Assembly (NCBI GenBank): GCA_023436225.1
Contig: JAEZKA010000008.1
Span: forward strand, 1-13,365
Length of the DNA: 13,365 nt
DNA from: Bacillota bacterium
Lineage (GTDB): Bacteria; Bacillota; Clostridia; Lachnospirales; Lachnospiraceae
Direction: 5' to 3'
The notes under the pieces were generated by a model. It saw only the letters and a program-made list of their open reading frames with translations, did no database searches and was not told the DNA's origin. Shown here in pieces: positions 1-5,854 of this stretch. Every line of letters begins with the position of its first letter. Position 1 is the stretch's first letter. Made by a program: the position numbers and the translations under genes.

Positions 1-5
1 AATGA

Positions 6-40
6 CCTCCTTTAAAATAATATGAAACTTATTTTAAAGG
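6..40 (-). promoter_or_regulatory. Ribosome site and 12-bp inverted repeat of a divergent gene
   Basis: On the minus strand, bases 13 to 6 read AAAGGAGG, a strong ribosome site, so a leftward gene should start just outside the window. Overlapping it is a perfect 12-bp inverted repeat, CCTTTAAAATAA at 9-20 and its complement at 29-40, with 8 bases between. A shorter repeat (TTTAC/GTAAA, 41-55) lies beside it. A palindrome covering a ribosome site and facing a flavodoxin gene fits an operator of a self-regulated TetR or MarR-type repressor. The repeat and ribosome site are seen directly; the identity of the outside gene is inference. Confidence 0.55.
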
Positions 41-127
41 TTTACCATATGTAAATAAAGTGATAAAATGTAAAAAAGGAAAGAATTACCTAGAGCAAGA
101 GAACCACTGCGCAAGCAGTTTAGTGCT

Positions 128-136
128 TGTTATAAT
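128..136 (+). promoter_or_regulatory. Extended -10 promoter for the flavodoxin gene
   Basis: TGTTATAAT is a perfect extended -10 element (TGN plus TATAAT at 131-136). The expected -35 position (about 108-113, TGCGCA) is poor, as is common with extended -10 promoters. Small inverted repeats lie just upstream and overlap it: ACTGC/GCAGT around a GCAA loop (106-119), and CAAGCA/TGCTTG (112-117 and 124-129). These could bind the regulator presumed to lie to the left. The leader to the start codon would be about 90 bases. Confidence 0.5.
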
Positions 137-231
137 ATGTGAAGCAAAGATTGTTTAAATAAGACACTGAGAAATAGTAATTTAGCGGGTTGGCTTAACT
201 ACCGATTATCATTGAATGGGAAGGTGCAAGT

Positions 232-762
232 ATGAAAGCTATAATAGTTTATAAATCAAAAACAGGATTTACGAGAAAATATGCAGAATGGATTCAAGAA
301 GCGACCAAGTTCGATATCTTGAATTATGACAATGCCTCAAAGGTATCTCTTTCTACTTATAATTTAGTTATTTTTGGAAGCCGAATACATGCAGGAAGAA
401 TTGATGGATTGAAAAAAATAAAAGCATTACTGTTAGATAATGAAAATGCTCAATTGGTGGTTTTTGCAACTGGAGGGACACCCATAGCAGCAGAGGGTGT
501 TATTAGTTCAATGTGGAAAGCAAGTTTTACTGAGGAAGAGTTGCATGTAATCCCACATTTTTATATGCCAGCAGGTCTGAATTATGAGAATATGAATTTA
601 GGCGACAAATTAATTATGAAAGCACTTGCTAAAATGTTGGCTAATAAAAAGGATAAAAATTCAGTAGAATCTGGTTGCGAACAAGCTATCGGAGCTTCAT
701 ACAATATATCCTCTCGAGAGTATATTTCACCATTATTAGAATATATAAAAACACTTGTATAG
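232..762 (+). CDS. Flavodoxin-domain protein (Flavodoxin_5/HemG-like)
   Basis: This 176-residue protein has a flavodoxin-like fold. The N-terminal strand MKAIIVYKSKTGFT carries the FMN phosphate-binding loop (SKTGFT, residues 9-14). The second flavin loop is GSRIHAG (49-55) and the third is ATGGTP (79-84). These match the Flavodoxin_5 group that includes the protoporphyrinogen oxidase HemG, but in clostridia such proteins are general FMN-binding redox proteins with unknown partners, so I give no symbol. It is soluble, with no signal peptide. The start is supported by GGGAAGGTG at 218-226. In related genomes such genes often sit beside a TetR or MarR regulator, which fits the divergent gene implied at the left edge. 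No strong terminator follows, but the next gene has its own promoter. Confidence 0.85.
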   Translation: MKAIIVYKSKTGFTRKYAEWIQEATKFDILNYDNASKVSLSTYNLVIFGSRIHAGRIDGLKKIKALLLDNENAQLVVFATGGTPIAAEGVISSMWKASFTEEELHVIPHFYMPAGLNYENMNLGDKLIMKALAKMLANKKDKNSVESGCEQAIGASYNISSREYISPLLEYIKTLV

Positions 763-847
763 ATTACTTAGACTGAACATAATGTGCATAATTAGAACTT
801 ACTAATTTTCAATTTGTCTGACTGAATAAATTAACATGATGCATGAC

Positions 848-856
848 TGATATAAT
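848..856 (+). promoter_or_regulatory. Extended -10 promoter for the hydrolase gene
   Basis: TGATATAAT forms an extended -10 element with a perfect TATAAT at 851-856. No good -35 sits 17 bases upstream; TTAACA at 831-836 is too close. The element lies downstream of the ATG at 843 and upstream of the ATG at 909, so a transcript from here could use only the latter. This supports the shorter reading of the hydrolase gene. Confidence 0.5.
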
Positions 857-908
857 ACGCTATTTTTGGATATTACGAACAAATATTATAAACTTCTTAA
901 GGAGAACA

Positions 909-1625
909 ATGAAAAAGAAACAGAAAAGATTGAAAGGGGCAATTATAGTAATAATAATTGTTGGGATACTATTTGGAGGGTTTTACATATATACCTTAGA
1001 TTACTACCGAGTTAATGCAATGGATATTGAGAAATTAGAAGCATCGCAAGTGAGTATTGATAGTGATGATCAGCGGACCATTTTTTATCCAGATGATGAT
1101 ATTGACCGAAGCACAGCTTTGGTTTTCTACCCTGGTGGCAAGGTAGAATATACAGCTTATACACCTTTGCTTGTAAAACTTGCTGAAGAAGGTATCACAG
1201 GTATCCTTGTAAATATGCCATTTAACCTTGCGGTATTCAATATTAATGCGGCAGACAAGATATTTGATCTATTACCTAATATAAAGAATTGGTATATTGG
1301 AGGTCACTCCTTAGGTGGTGCCATGGCAAGCAGTTATGCCAGTGACAATAGCGAGAGTATAAAAGGTCTTATTTTATTGGCAGCTTACCCTGTAGATGAT
1401 ATTTCTATGCCTGTTCTTGCGGTTTACGGTAGTAACGATGGCGTTCTTGATATTACAAAGCTTCAGAATATAAAAAGTATCGTTGAGATTGAAGGTGGCA
1501 ATCATGCATACTTTGGTAACTATGGAGAGCAGGATGGAGATGGTACAGCATCGATTACGAGAGAAGAACAGCAAGAGGAAACAGTAGCAGCAATTATGGA
1601 TTTTATTAAGAGCAATCAGGAATAG
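909..1625 (+). CDS. Membrane-anchored alpha/beta hydrolase
   Basis: This 238-residue protein begins with a basic stretch and one membrane segment (about 10-30), then an alpha/beta hydrolase domain held outside the membrane. The nucleophile elbow is GGHSLGG with Ser134, the acid is probably Asp177 (YGSNDG), and the histidine is His199 in GGNHAYFGNYG. This arrangement matches the Abhydrolase_5 group of small bacterial esterase-like proteins, whose substrates are mostly unknown. I chose ATG at 909 because AAGGAG (899-904) precedes it and because the likely -10 box lies inside the extra 22 codons of the longer frame opening at 843. The stop codon nearly touches the ribosome site of the decayed tag gene, so the two were probably one transcript. 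Fold and triad are confident; the substrate is not known. Confidence 0.88.
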   Translation: MKKKQKRLKGAIIVIIIVGILFGGFYIYTLDYYRVNAMDIEKLEASQVSIDSDDQRTIFYPDDDIDRSTALVFYPGGKVEYTAYTPLLVKLAEEGITGILVNMPFNLAVFNINAADKIFDLLPNIKNWYIGGHSLGGAMASSYASDNSESIKGLILLAAYPVDDISMPVLAVYGSNDGVLDITKLQNIKSIVEIEGGNHAYFGNYGEQDGDGTASITREEQQEETVAAIMDFIKSNQE

Positions 1626-1638
1626 GAAGACTGGCTTT

Positions 1639-1785
1639 ATGAAAGAAAAAAAGATGCTCTTGGTCAGGAAATACCCCCATATGTATTGACTGTCATGACA
1701 ACGAATGGGGAAGACCGGTACATGATATGTCAAGCTGTTTGAAATGCTTATATTGGAAGGGGACAGGCAGGGCTTACATGATTAA
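1639..1785 (+). pseudogene. tag: Decayed 5' fragment of DNA-3-methyladenine glycosylase I
   Basis: Reading across frames gives the N-terminus of Tag, which removes 3-methyladenine from alkylated DNA. From 1652 the frame reads RCSWSGN, a proline, then CHDNEWGRPVHD up to 1726, matching the RC.W...P..I..HDNEWG region of Tag. After a 1-base loss KLFEMLILEG follows at 1732-1761, and after a second loss QAGL at 1764-1775, where the expected Trp codon has become TGA. The probable start ATG (1639), with AGGAAG at 1624-1629, is also one base out of frame with the body, across a run of seven A. The zinc ligands equivalent to Cys4 and His17 are still encoded. About 48 of the roughly 190 codons remain; the rest, including the C-terminal zinc ligands, is absent. 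It starts 13 bases after the hydrolase stop. Family recognition is from memory of Tag motifs. Confidence 0.85.
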
Positions 1786-1791
1786 CCAGCC

Positions 1792-1808
1792 GTTAAAGTT
1801 TGCAAAAA
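1792..1808 (+). repeat. 17-nt intergenic repeat, copy 1
   Basis: GTTAAAGTTTGCAAAAA is identical to 11693-11709 and differs by one base from 11813-11829. This copy starts about seven bases after the last codon of the decayed tag fragment and runs into the left arm of the following hairpin. A related string, GTTAAAGGTTTG, occurs at 1814-1825 within that arm. Its role is unknown; a binding site or an old recombination scar are both possible. Confidence 0.6.
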
Positions 1809-1858
1809 ATAGAGTTAAAGGTTTGTTATATACAAGCTTTTAGCTCTATTTTGATTTT
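1806..1858 (+). terminator. Long hairpin terminator after hydrolase/tag remnant
   Basis: Bases 1806-1825 pair with 1833-1852 over 20 consecutive pairs, three of them G-U, around a 7-base loop (TTATATA). The stem begins with an A run and ends in a T-rich tail (TTTTGATTTT), so it could stop transcription in either direction. It closes the hydrolase and tag-remnant unit. Pairing was traced base by base; terminator function is inferred. Confidence 0.75.
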
Positions 1859-1887
1859 GGATATTAATAAAAGATATGAGGAATATT

Positions 1888-1917
1888 ATGGCAATATTAC
1901 TAAGCGTGTATTATAAT
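1888..1917 (+). promoter_or_regulatory. Likely promoter for the Cys-rich/DUF5131 genes
   Basis: TATAAT at 1912-1917 is a perfect -10 box, with ATGGCA at 1888-1893 as a moderate -35 (4 of 6) and an 18-base spacer. The -35 lies within an AATATT...AATATT inverted repeat (1882-1898) that might act as an operator. The leader to the start at 2032 would be about 105 bases and would contain the hairpin at 1949-1976. Confidence 0.45.
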
Positions 1918-1948
1918 GTAAAATAAAGATAAAAATGAATAATTGATA

Positions 1949-1982
1949 ATACATAATAGAGGGAGTTATTATGTATCATTAG
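1949..1982 (+). promoter_or_regulatory. Leader hairpin with ribosome site in loop and 3-codon ORF
   Basis: ATACATAATA (1949-1958) pairs perfectly with TATTATGTAT (1967-1976), leaving an 8-base loop, GAGGGAGT, that resembles a ribosome site. The ATG at 1971, in the right arm, opens a reading frame of only three codons, Met-Tyr-His, before TAG at 1980-1982. The structure lies about 55 bases before the next gene. It could be a translational leader, a DNA operator, or chance in AT-rich sequence. The pairing is seen; function is speculation. Confidence 0.35.
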
Positions 1983-2031
1983 AGATTTGGGGATAGAAAA
2001 GAAAGATTTTATATGAAAGGACGCTGATAAA

Positions 2032-2553
2032 ATGAAAACAAAAAAGCAAGAGGAATTGGTAAACGAGTTTCTGTCAAGGCTTGGAGATGAAATCCGACCC
2101 GTTTATCAAGAGATTATCCAGTATTTATCTGAAATCGGCTATAATCCGCATAAACAAAGATCATATATAATATTTAAAAACGATTTACATAATAAGCAGA
2201 TGGCTAAAATGGGTATCAGGATCAACAAAGACCAATCCTCATTTTTCGCTTTGAGGTTTTCGGCTTGTGGAGGGTATTCAAAAAAATTCACTGAAATTGT
2301 CAGGTCAGCGCTTGCTGAACGAAATTACAAGGAAGCGAAATGCATGTATAATAGCTGCGATTTTTGCCGAGGTGCAGCCCCTACGCATGTTTATACATAT
2401 ACCTTTCCAGACGGTGAGAGTAAATCACATTGCGGCGCAGTTGCGCTTGAAATACCGGACATTACAGCGGATGACATCAGAGAAATAAAATCTCTTATTA
2501 AAGAAGAACATGAGTATTTATTAAAACATGAGGCAGGGATATCAGAAAGATGA
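2032..2553 (+). CDS. Uncharacterised Cys-rich protein
   Basis: I recognise this 173-residue protein only as an uncharacterised family of similar length in clostridia. The first half is helical and basic (1-60). A beta-rich core follows, with GIRINKDQSSFFALRFSACGG around Cys79 split across 61-81. Then come Cys104, Cys109 and Cys112 in the pattern Cx4CxxC, and Cys134 in a HCGA motif after a short strand (TYTFPDGES). The four later cysteines look like a zinc or iron-sulfur site. The C-terminus is an acidic, helical IPDITADDI tail. There is no signal peptide or membrane segment. AAAGG at 2016-2020 is a somewhat distant ribosome site (11 bases) for this ATG. It lies 56 bases upstream of the DUF5131 gene with no terminator between, so the two are probably co-transcribed. 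Being a real gene is confident; the function is unknown. Confidence 0.75.
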   Translation: MKTKKQEELVNEFLSRLGDEIRPVYQEIIQYLSEIGYNPHKQRSYIIFKNDLHNKQMAKMGIRINKDQSSFFALRFSACGGYSKKFTEIVRSALAERNYKEAKCMYNSCDFCRGAAPTHVYTYTFPDGESKSHCGAVALEIPDITADDIREIKSLIKEEHEYLLKHEAGISER

Positions 2554-2609
2554 TTCTTGGCTGTAGATAGATTACATACATATCCCACAACGGAAAGCAG
2601 GTAAAAGGC

Positions 2610-3350
2610 ATGATATGGGAACCATGGACAGGATGCTACAAAATAAGTGATGGATGTACAAATTGCTATTATTATGGGCCATATTCGAAACGATGTGGCC
2701 AAAATGAAGTTGTTAAAACAGATGATTTCTATAAACCAATTGAAACGGTTTATATGCCGCGAAAAAAGATTACAAAATACAAAATGGAAGGCGGAAAAAC
2801 CGTAAATACCTGTTTTACAACGGATTTTTTTATTCCTGAGGCCGACGAATGGCGGATGGAAGCATGGAATTTCATAAAGCAACGGCCGGACTTAAATTTC
2901 ATATTTATTACGAAAAGAATACACCGTTTTCCTGTATCTTTGCCTGAGGATTGGGGTGAAGGATATGATAATGTCTCCATCGGGTGTACGGTTGAAAATC
3001 AAGAGCTTGCTGATTATCGGCTGCCGCTGTTTACCTCCTATCCCATAAAGCATCGTTTTATTGTATGCGGACCTTTACTGAGCGATATCAATCTGACACC
3101 ATATCTTCACGGTATAGACATTGTGTCAACCAGTGGTGAGACCGGAAGAGATGCGAGGGAGTGTGATTATCGCTGGATTATGAATATAAGGGAGCAATGT
3201 GAAAAGGCTGGTGTTTCATTCGAGTTTCGAAGCACAGGATCAAAATTTCGAAAAGACGATGTTTTATATAAGATTAATCCGAAAATGCAGCATCGTACAG
3301 CAAGAGAGATGAACATCAATATTAATGATGTTGAAATTGGGAGACCCTAG
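2610..3350 (+). CDS. DUF5131 family (phage Gp37/Gp68-type) three-Cys protein
   Basis: This 246-residue protein matches DUF5131, also called phage Gp37/Gp68 (PF07505). It opens with WEPWTGCYKISDGCTNCYYY, which holds Cys9, Cys16 and Cys19 in a Cx6CxxC pattern resembling a radical-SAM cluster motif. Later family-typical strings are TCFTTDFF and the nearby PEADEWR, FIFITKR, SIGCTVENQELADYRLPLF and a GETGRDAR turn. The C-terminal STGSKFRKD segment is present, so the gene looks full length. The family is usually described as a TIM-barrel, radical-SAM-like enzyme of unknown reaction; in some genomes it pairs with a partner called TcmP, which I do not see here. The start follows a weak AGG-type ribosome site. 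The upstream Cys-rich gene is the obvious candidate partner. Family assignment is good; activity is unknown. Confidence 0.87.
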   Translation: MIWEPWTGCYKISDGCTNCYYYGPYSKRCGQNEVVKTDDFYKPIETVYMPRKKITKYKMEGGKTVNTCFTTDFFIPEADEWRMEAWNFIKQRPDLNFIFITKRIHRFPVSLPEDWGEGYDNVSIGCTVENQELADYRLPLFTSYPIKHRFIVCGPLLSDINLTPYLHGIDIVSTSGETGRDARECDYRWIMNIREQCEKAGVSFEFRSTGSKFRKDDVLYKINPKMQHRTAREMNININDVEIGRP

Positions 3351-3393
3351 TTTACTTTTGAAGATAGATTATTATTAAGGAGGAATAAATATT

Positions 3394-3819
3394 ATGGATG
3401 ATGAATTGAAGGTCAAAATGTACTCATTTACGGTGGATTGCAAAGATCCAAATGAATTAGCCAAATTTTATGCGGCGCTGCTTAAGTGGGAGGTAATGTC
3501 TATCGATGAAGAATGGGCATGCGTATACGCTCCAGGAACCAATCAGGGAGCATATCCTGGTATATTGTTTCAACACAATCCTGAGTATATACCGCCTGTG
3601 TGGCCTGGAAAGCCTGAAGCTCAGCAGCAAATGGCGCACTTAGACTTCGCAGTGAATGATTTGGAAAAGGCAGTTCAACATGCAATCCATTGTGGAGCAA
3701 CAATCGCAGATGAGCAATTTTCTGATAACTGGAGAGTTATGTTTGACCCCGCTGGTCACCCTTTTTGCTTATGTCAAATGAAATCAGTTATCGAGAGTGC
3801 CCATTTTGCGCTGTTATAG
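3394..3819 (+). CDS. VOC (glyoxalase-like) domain protein
   Basis: This 141-residue single-domain protein belongs to the vicinal oxygen chelate superfamily, closest in look to the Glyoxalase_6 type. It begins with a strand containing SFTVDCKDPNELAKFYAALL (11-30), the usual beta-alpha opening. The second half-module begins MAHLDFAVNDLEKAV, with His82 as a likely metal ligand, and ends DNWRVMFDPAGHPFCLCQ, where the DPAGHPF turn is typical of the family. Members include glyoxalases, bleomycin- or fosfomycin-type resistance proteins and many unassigned proteins; the sequence does not decide between them. A strong AAGGAGG at 3377-3383 sets the start. It is followed within 70 bases by the MazG-like gene, with an inverted repeat in the gap. 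Confidence 0.85.
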   Translation: MDDELKVKMYSFTVDCKDPNELAKFYAALLKWEVMSIDEEWACVYAPGTNQGAYPGILFQHNPEYIPPVWPGKPEAQQQMAHLDFAVNDLEKAVQHAIHCGATIADEQFSDNWRVMFDPAGHPFCLCQMKSVIESAHFALL

Positions 3820-3846
3820 AAAATTACATAATTGAGAGGAAATTCA

Positions 3847-3871
3847 CAGTATAACGATTATTATTATACTG
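3847..3871. promoter_or_regulatory. Inverted repeat just before the MazG-gene ribosome site
   Basis: CAGTATAA (3847-3854) and TTATACTG (3864-3871) are perfect 8-bp arms around 9 bases. The repeat ends two bases before the AGGAGAGG ribosome site. There is no T tract, so it is not a normal terminator. It could be an operator or an mRNA structure that affects translation or processing. Confidence 0.4.
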
Positions 3872-3887
3872 AGTAGGAGAGGAAATA

Positions 3888-4214
3888 ATGAGTAGTTTTG
3901 GCTTTAAGGAAATGCAAGCGATACAAAAGGAATTACAGGAGAAATATATGGAGCAATGGGGTGGGCTATCTCCGGAAAAAGGAAGAGATAAACTGCTTTG
4001 GATGATGATTGAAGCGGGAGAGATAGCAGATATTATCAAAAAGGATGGAGATAAGAAAATCATAGATGATGAAGAAGTACGAAATCATTTTATTGAAGAA
4101 ATTTGTGATGTTTTTATGTATCTAAATGATGTAATGCTTTGTTATTCTGTTACGAGTGAAGAAATCGAAAAGGTATACCTGGAAAAACATCATAAGAACA
4201 TGAAACGGTGGTAA
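3888..4214 (+). CDS. MazG-type nucleotide pyrophosphohydrolase
   Basis: This 108-residue protein is a single MazG/all-alpha NTP pyrophosphohydrolase domain, which hydrolyses nucleoside triphosphates to monophosphate and pyrophosphate. The magnesium-binding ExxE...ExxD motif is visible: Glu42 and Glu45 in EAGEIADII, then Glu71 and Asp74 in EEICDVFMYL. The length is normal for one-domain members, which act as dimers or tetramers and often clear damaged or modified nucleotides; the actual substrate cannot be read here. AGGAGAGG at 3873-3880 sets the start. The neighbours (VOC, DinB, and nearby AraC and methyltransferase genes) are of a stress or housecleaning flavour but show no shared pathway. 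Confidence 0.87.
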   Translation: MSSFGFKEMQAIQKELQEKYMEQWGGLSPEKGRDKLLWMMIEAGEIADIIKKDGDKKIIDDEEVRNHFIEEICDVFMYLNDVMLCYSVTSEEIEKVYLEKHHKNMKRW

Positions 4215-4266
4215 TAGATTATTCGCTAATATGAATTAATATAGCTGGAATAAGGAGATTTTATAT

Positions 4267-4764
4267 ATGATATTATTTATTCAATGCATAATACTTTGTA
4301 TCCTATTTACGATTTTAATTCTGCCTGCACAATATCGGAATCCACTGACCCAATTTGCATCATATCCTACTGCAATCAAGAAACGTATTTATGAATTACC
4401 ACAGTATAAAGATTTTATTGCATCCGTTGAACGCAAGAATTGGAAACGAAAAATATTGGGCACATTGCTGATCGTGATGCTTTTAACTGTGATCGTATAT
4501 TTTTCGGGGAAACGAACTTTTGAAACAGCTTTCTTCCATGTGTTCCTATTGTTTTTTGCGGTAAATATGTACGACTTAGTTGTTCTTGATTTAATTATTT
4601 TTTGCCACAGTAAAAAGCTAATGATTCCTGGTACGGAAGATATGACAGAAGAATATCGAAATCCAATGCACCACATAATAGGGGCAATAAAAGGATGTGC
4701 GATAGGTACAGTAGCTGCCCTCCTATCCGCTTCTCTTATTGCCATCATTGGGTTATTCGGGTAA
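4267..4764 (+). CDS. Uncharacterised four-helix membrane protein
   Basis: This 165-residue protein has about four membrane segments, at roughly 1-20, 64-81, 85-113 and 137-163. Between the first and second is a conserved-looking cytoplasmic loop, with RNPLTQFASYP followed by a basic helix. Between the third and fourth is a polar motif, FCHSKKLMIPGTEDMTEEYRN split across 112-132. I remember similar unannotated proteins in Clostridia that share the CHSK...IPGTEDMT motif, but I know of no function. AAGGAG at 4252-4257 supports the ATG. It lies 52 bases after the MazG-like gene and 76 before the DinB gene, on the same strand. The membrane nature is seen in the sequence; the role is unknown. Confidence 0.75.
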   Translation: MILFIQCIILCILFTILILPAQYRNPLTQFASYPTAIKKRIYELPQYKDFIASVERKNWKRKILGTLLIVMLLTVIVYFSGKRTFETAFFHVFLLFFAVNMYDLVVLDLIIFCHSKKLMIPGTEDMTEEYRNPMHHIIGAIKGCAIGTVAALLSASLIAIIGLFG

Positions 4765-4840
4765 ACCAGTAGACAGGGATTATTAATAGTCATAGCCAGA
4801 TAATACAGTATATAGAATATTTAAAAAGGAAGGAATTATT

Positions 4841-5353
4841 ATGAAAAGATTGATTACAGAGGCTCTACGAAATCAGTTTAACTCTACTTTTCATATGGCG
4901 CGTGTCCTGGTAAAAGTATGTCCAGAGAATATCTGGGCATGTTCTTATAACGAGGTGCCATTTTGGCAGCAGGTTTTTCATTATGTTTATTATATAGATT
5001 TCTGGATGCGTGAAAAGTATGATGACAATGAGTGGCGGACAATGATTTTTGATGATGCCTATACCACTGACTTGTATGCAGCCAGTTATGAAGGATTATT
5101 CATTGAGCAAGATAAAATGTTGGAGTATCTTGATGTGATTCAAGCAAAAACTACGAAGATCTTTGATCAGCTAGATGATGAAAAATTGAGCGTATCCGTT
5201 TTTGAGAATGAACCACAGTTTACCTATGCGGATGTGATTATTGGACAAATAAGACATATCATGTATAACATCGGATACCTGAATGGCATATTACGAGAGC
5301 TTGGTCTGCCGGAGTCAGACTGGTATGCTTATAATGAGCCGGAAGGATCGTAA
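4841..5353 (+). CDS. DinB-like four-helix protein
   Basis: This 170-residue protein looks like a DinB/YfiT-type four-helix bundle. These normally bind a metal through three histidines; some act as thiol-dependent transferases and many are damage-induced with unknown function. His47 (QQVFHYVYYIDFW) and His139 (QIRHIMYNIGYLNG) are in the usual places. The third ligand, expected four residues after His139, is Asn143. That suggests altered metal binding, or another ligand. AAGGAAGGA directly before the ATG sets the start. The gene is followed after 38 bases by the DUF2500 gene, so they are likely co-transcribed. Family assignment rests on helix pattern and the histidine motifs. Confidence 0.75.
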   Translation: MKRLITEALRNQFNSTFHMARVLVKVCPENIWACSYNEVPFWQQVFHYVYYIDFWMREKYDDNEWRTMIFDDAYTTDLYAASYEGLFIEQDKMLEYLDVIQAKTTKIFDQLDDEKLSVSVFENEPQFTYADVIIGQIRHIMYNIGYLNGILRELGLPESDWYAYNEPEGS

Positions 5354-5391
5354 CGTATAAAGCAATATATATTCTAATGGAGGATAAGAAA

Positions 5392-5787
5392 ATGGGATTT
5401 TCACCCTTTGGTGGATTTGGCATCATGTTTACTATTATACCGGTGATCGTGTTCATTGGTTTTGTATTAGTATTTGGTATTATCATTTTACGTTTAATAC
5501 AAGGAGCACAGCAATGGAAAAGAAATAATGCTTCCCCGGTTCTTACGGTGGATGCGACCGTTGTATCAAAACGGACGGATGTTCATCATTATCATAATAA
5601 CACAGGAACAAATAATATGCACCATAGTTCATCATCAACTACATATTATGTAACCTTTGAGGTAGCCAGTGGCGACCGAATGGAATTTCAAACAATGGAT
5701 ACGGAGTTTGGCTTACTCGTAGAACAGGATGCGGGAAAGCTGACATTTCAAGGTACACGTTATTTGGGATTTGAGCGTAATCGATAG
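5392..5787 (+). CDS. DUF2500 family membrane protein
   Basis: This 131-residue protein has an N-terminal membrane segment (about 10-35) and a C-terminal beta domain. The domain shows VDATVVSKRTDVHHYH, a His/Ser/Thr-rich linker, then TYYVTFEVASGDRMEFQ and KLTFQGTRYLGFER, the pattern of DUF2500 proteins (the Escherichia coli YhhM type). Their function is unknown. I chose the ATG at 5392 rather than the in-frame ATG at 5377. The bases GGAGG at 5379-5383, which overlap that earlier ATG, are an ideal ribosome site eight bases before 5392. The histidine-rich linker (HHYH and HH) could bind metal, but this is common in the family. It follows the DinB gene closely. Confidence 0.82.
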   Translation: MGFSPFGGFGIMFTIIPVIVFIGFVLVFGIIILRLIQGAQQWKRNNASPVLTVDATVVSKRTDVHHYHNNTGTNNMHHSSSSTTYYVTFEVASGDRMEFQTMDTEFGLLVEQDAGKLTFQGTRYLGFERNR

Positions 5788-5854
5788 AAGGGCAGTCACA
5801 ATCAAGCGGCGAGCCACCTTAGTATGATATTCTATAGAAGAAGGAGGTGCTATC

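Noticed and set aside
843..908. N-terminal extension of the alpha/beta hydrolase from ATG 843
   Set aside because: It has no ribosome site, puts 22 residues before the membrane anchor, and contains a perfect extended -10 promoter (848-856). ATG 909 with AAGGAG fits better.
1374..1733. 119-codon minus-strand frame over the hydrolase end
   Set aside because: It overlaps the catalytic region of a well-supported gene and the tag remnant; its Cys/Phe/Ile-rich composition is that of an antisense shadow.
2391..2882. 163-codon reading frame on the minus strand
   Set aside because: It lies across two real + strand genes, has no family features and is rich in residues typical of antisense frames.
5377..5391. 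Earlier ATG for the DUF2500 gene
   Set aside because: Its bases are part of the GGAGG ribosome site serving ATG 5392, and no site precedes it.
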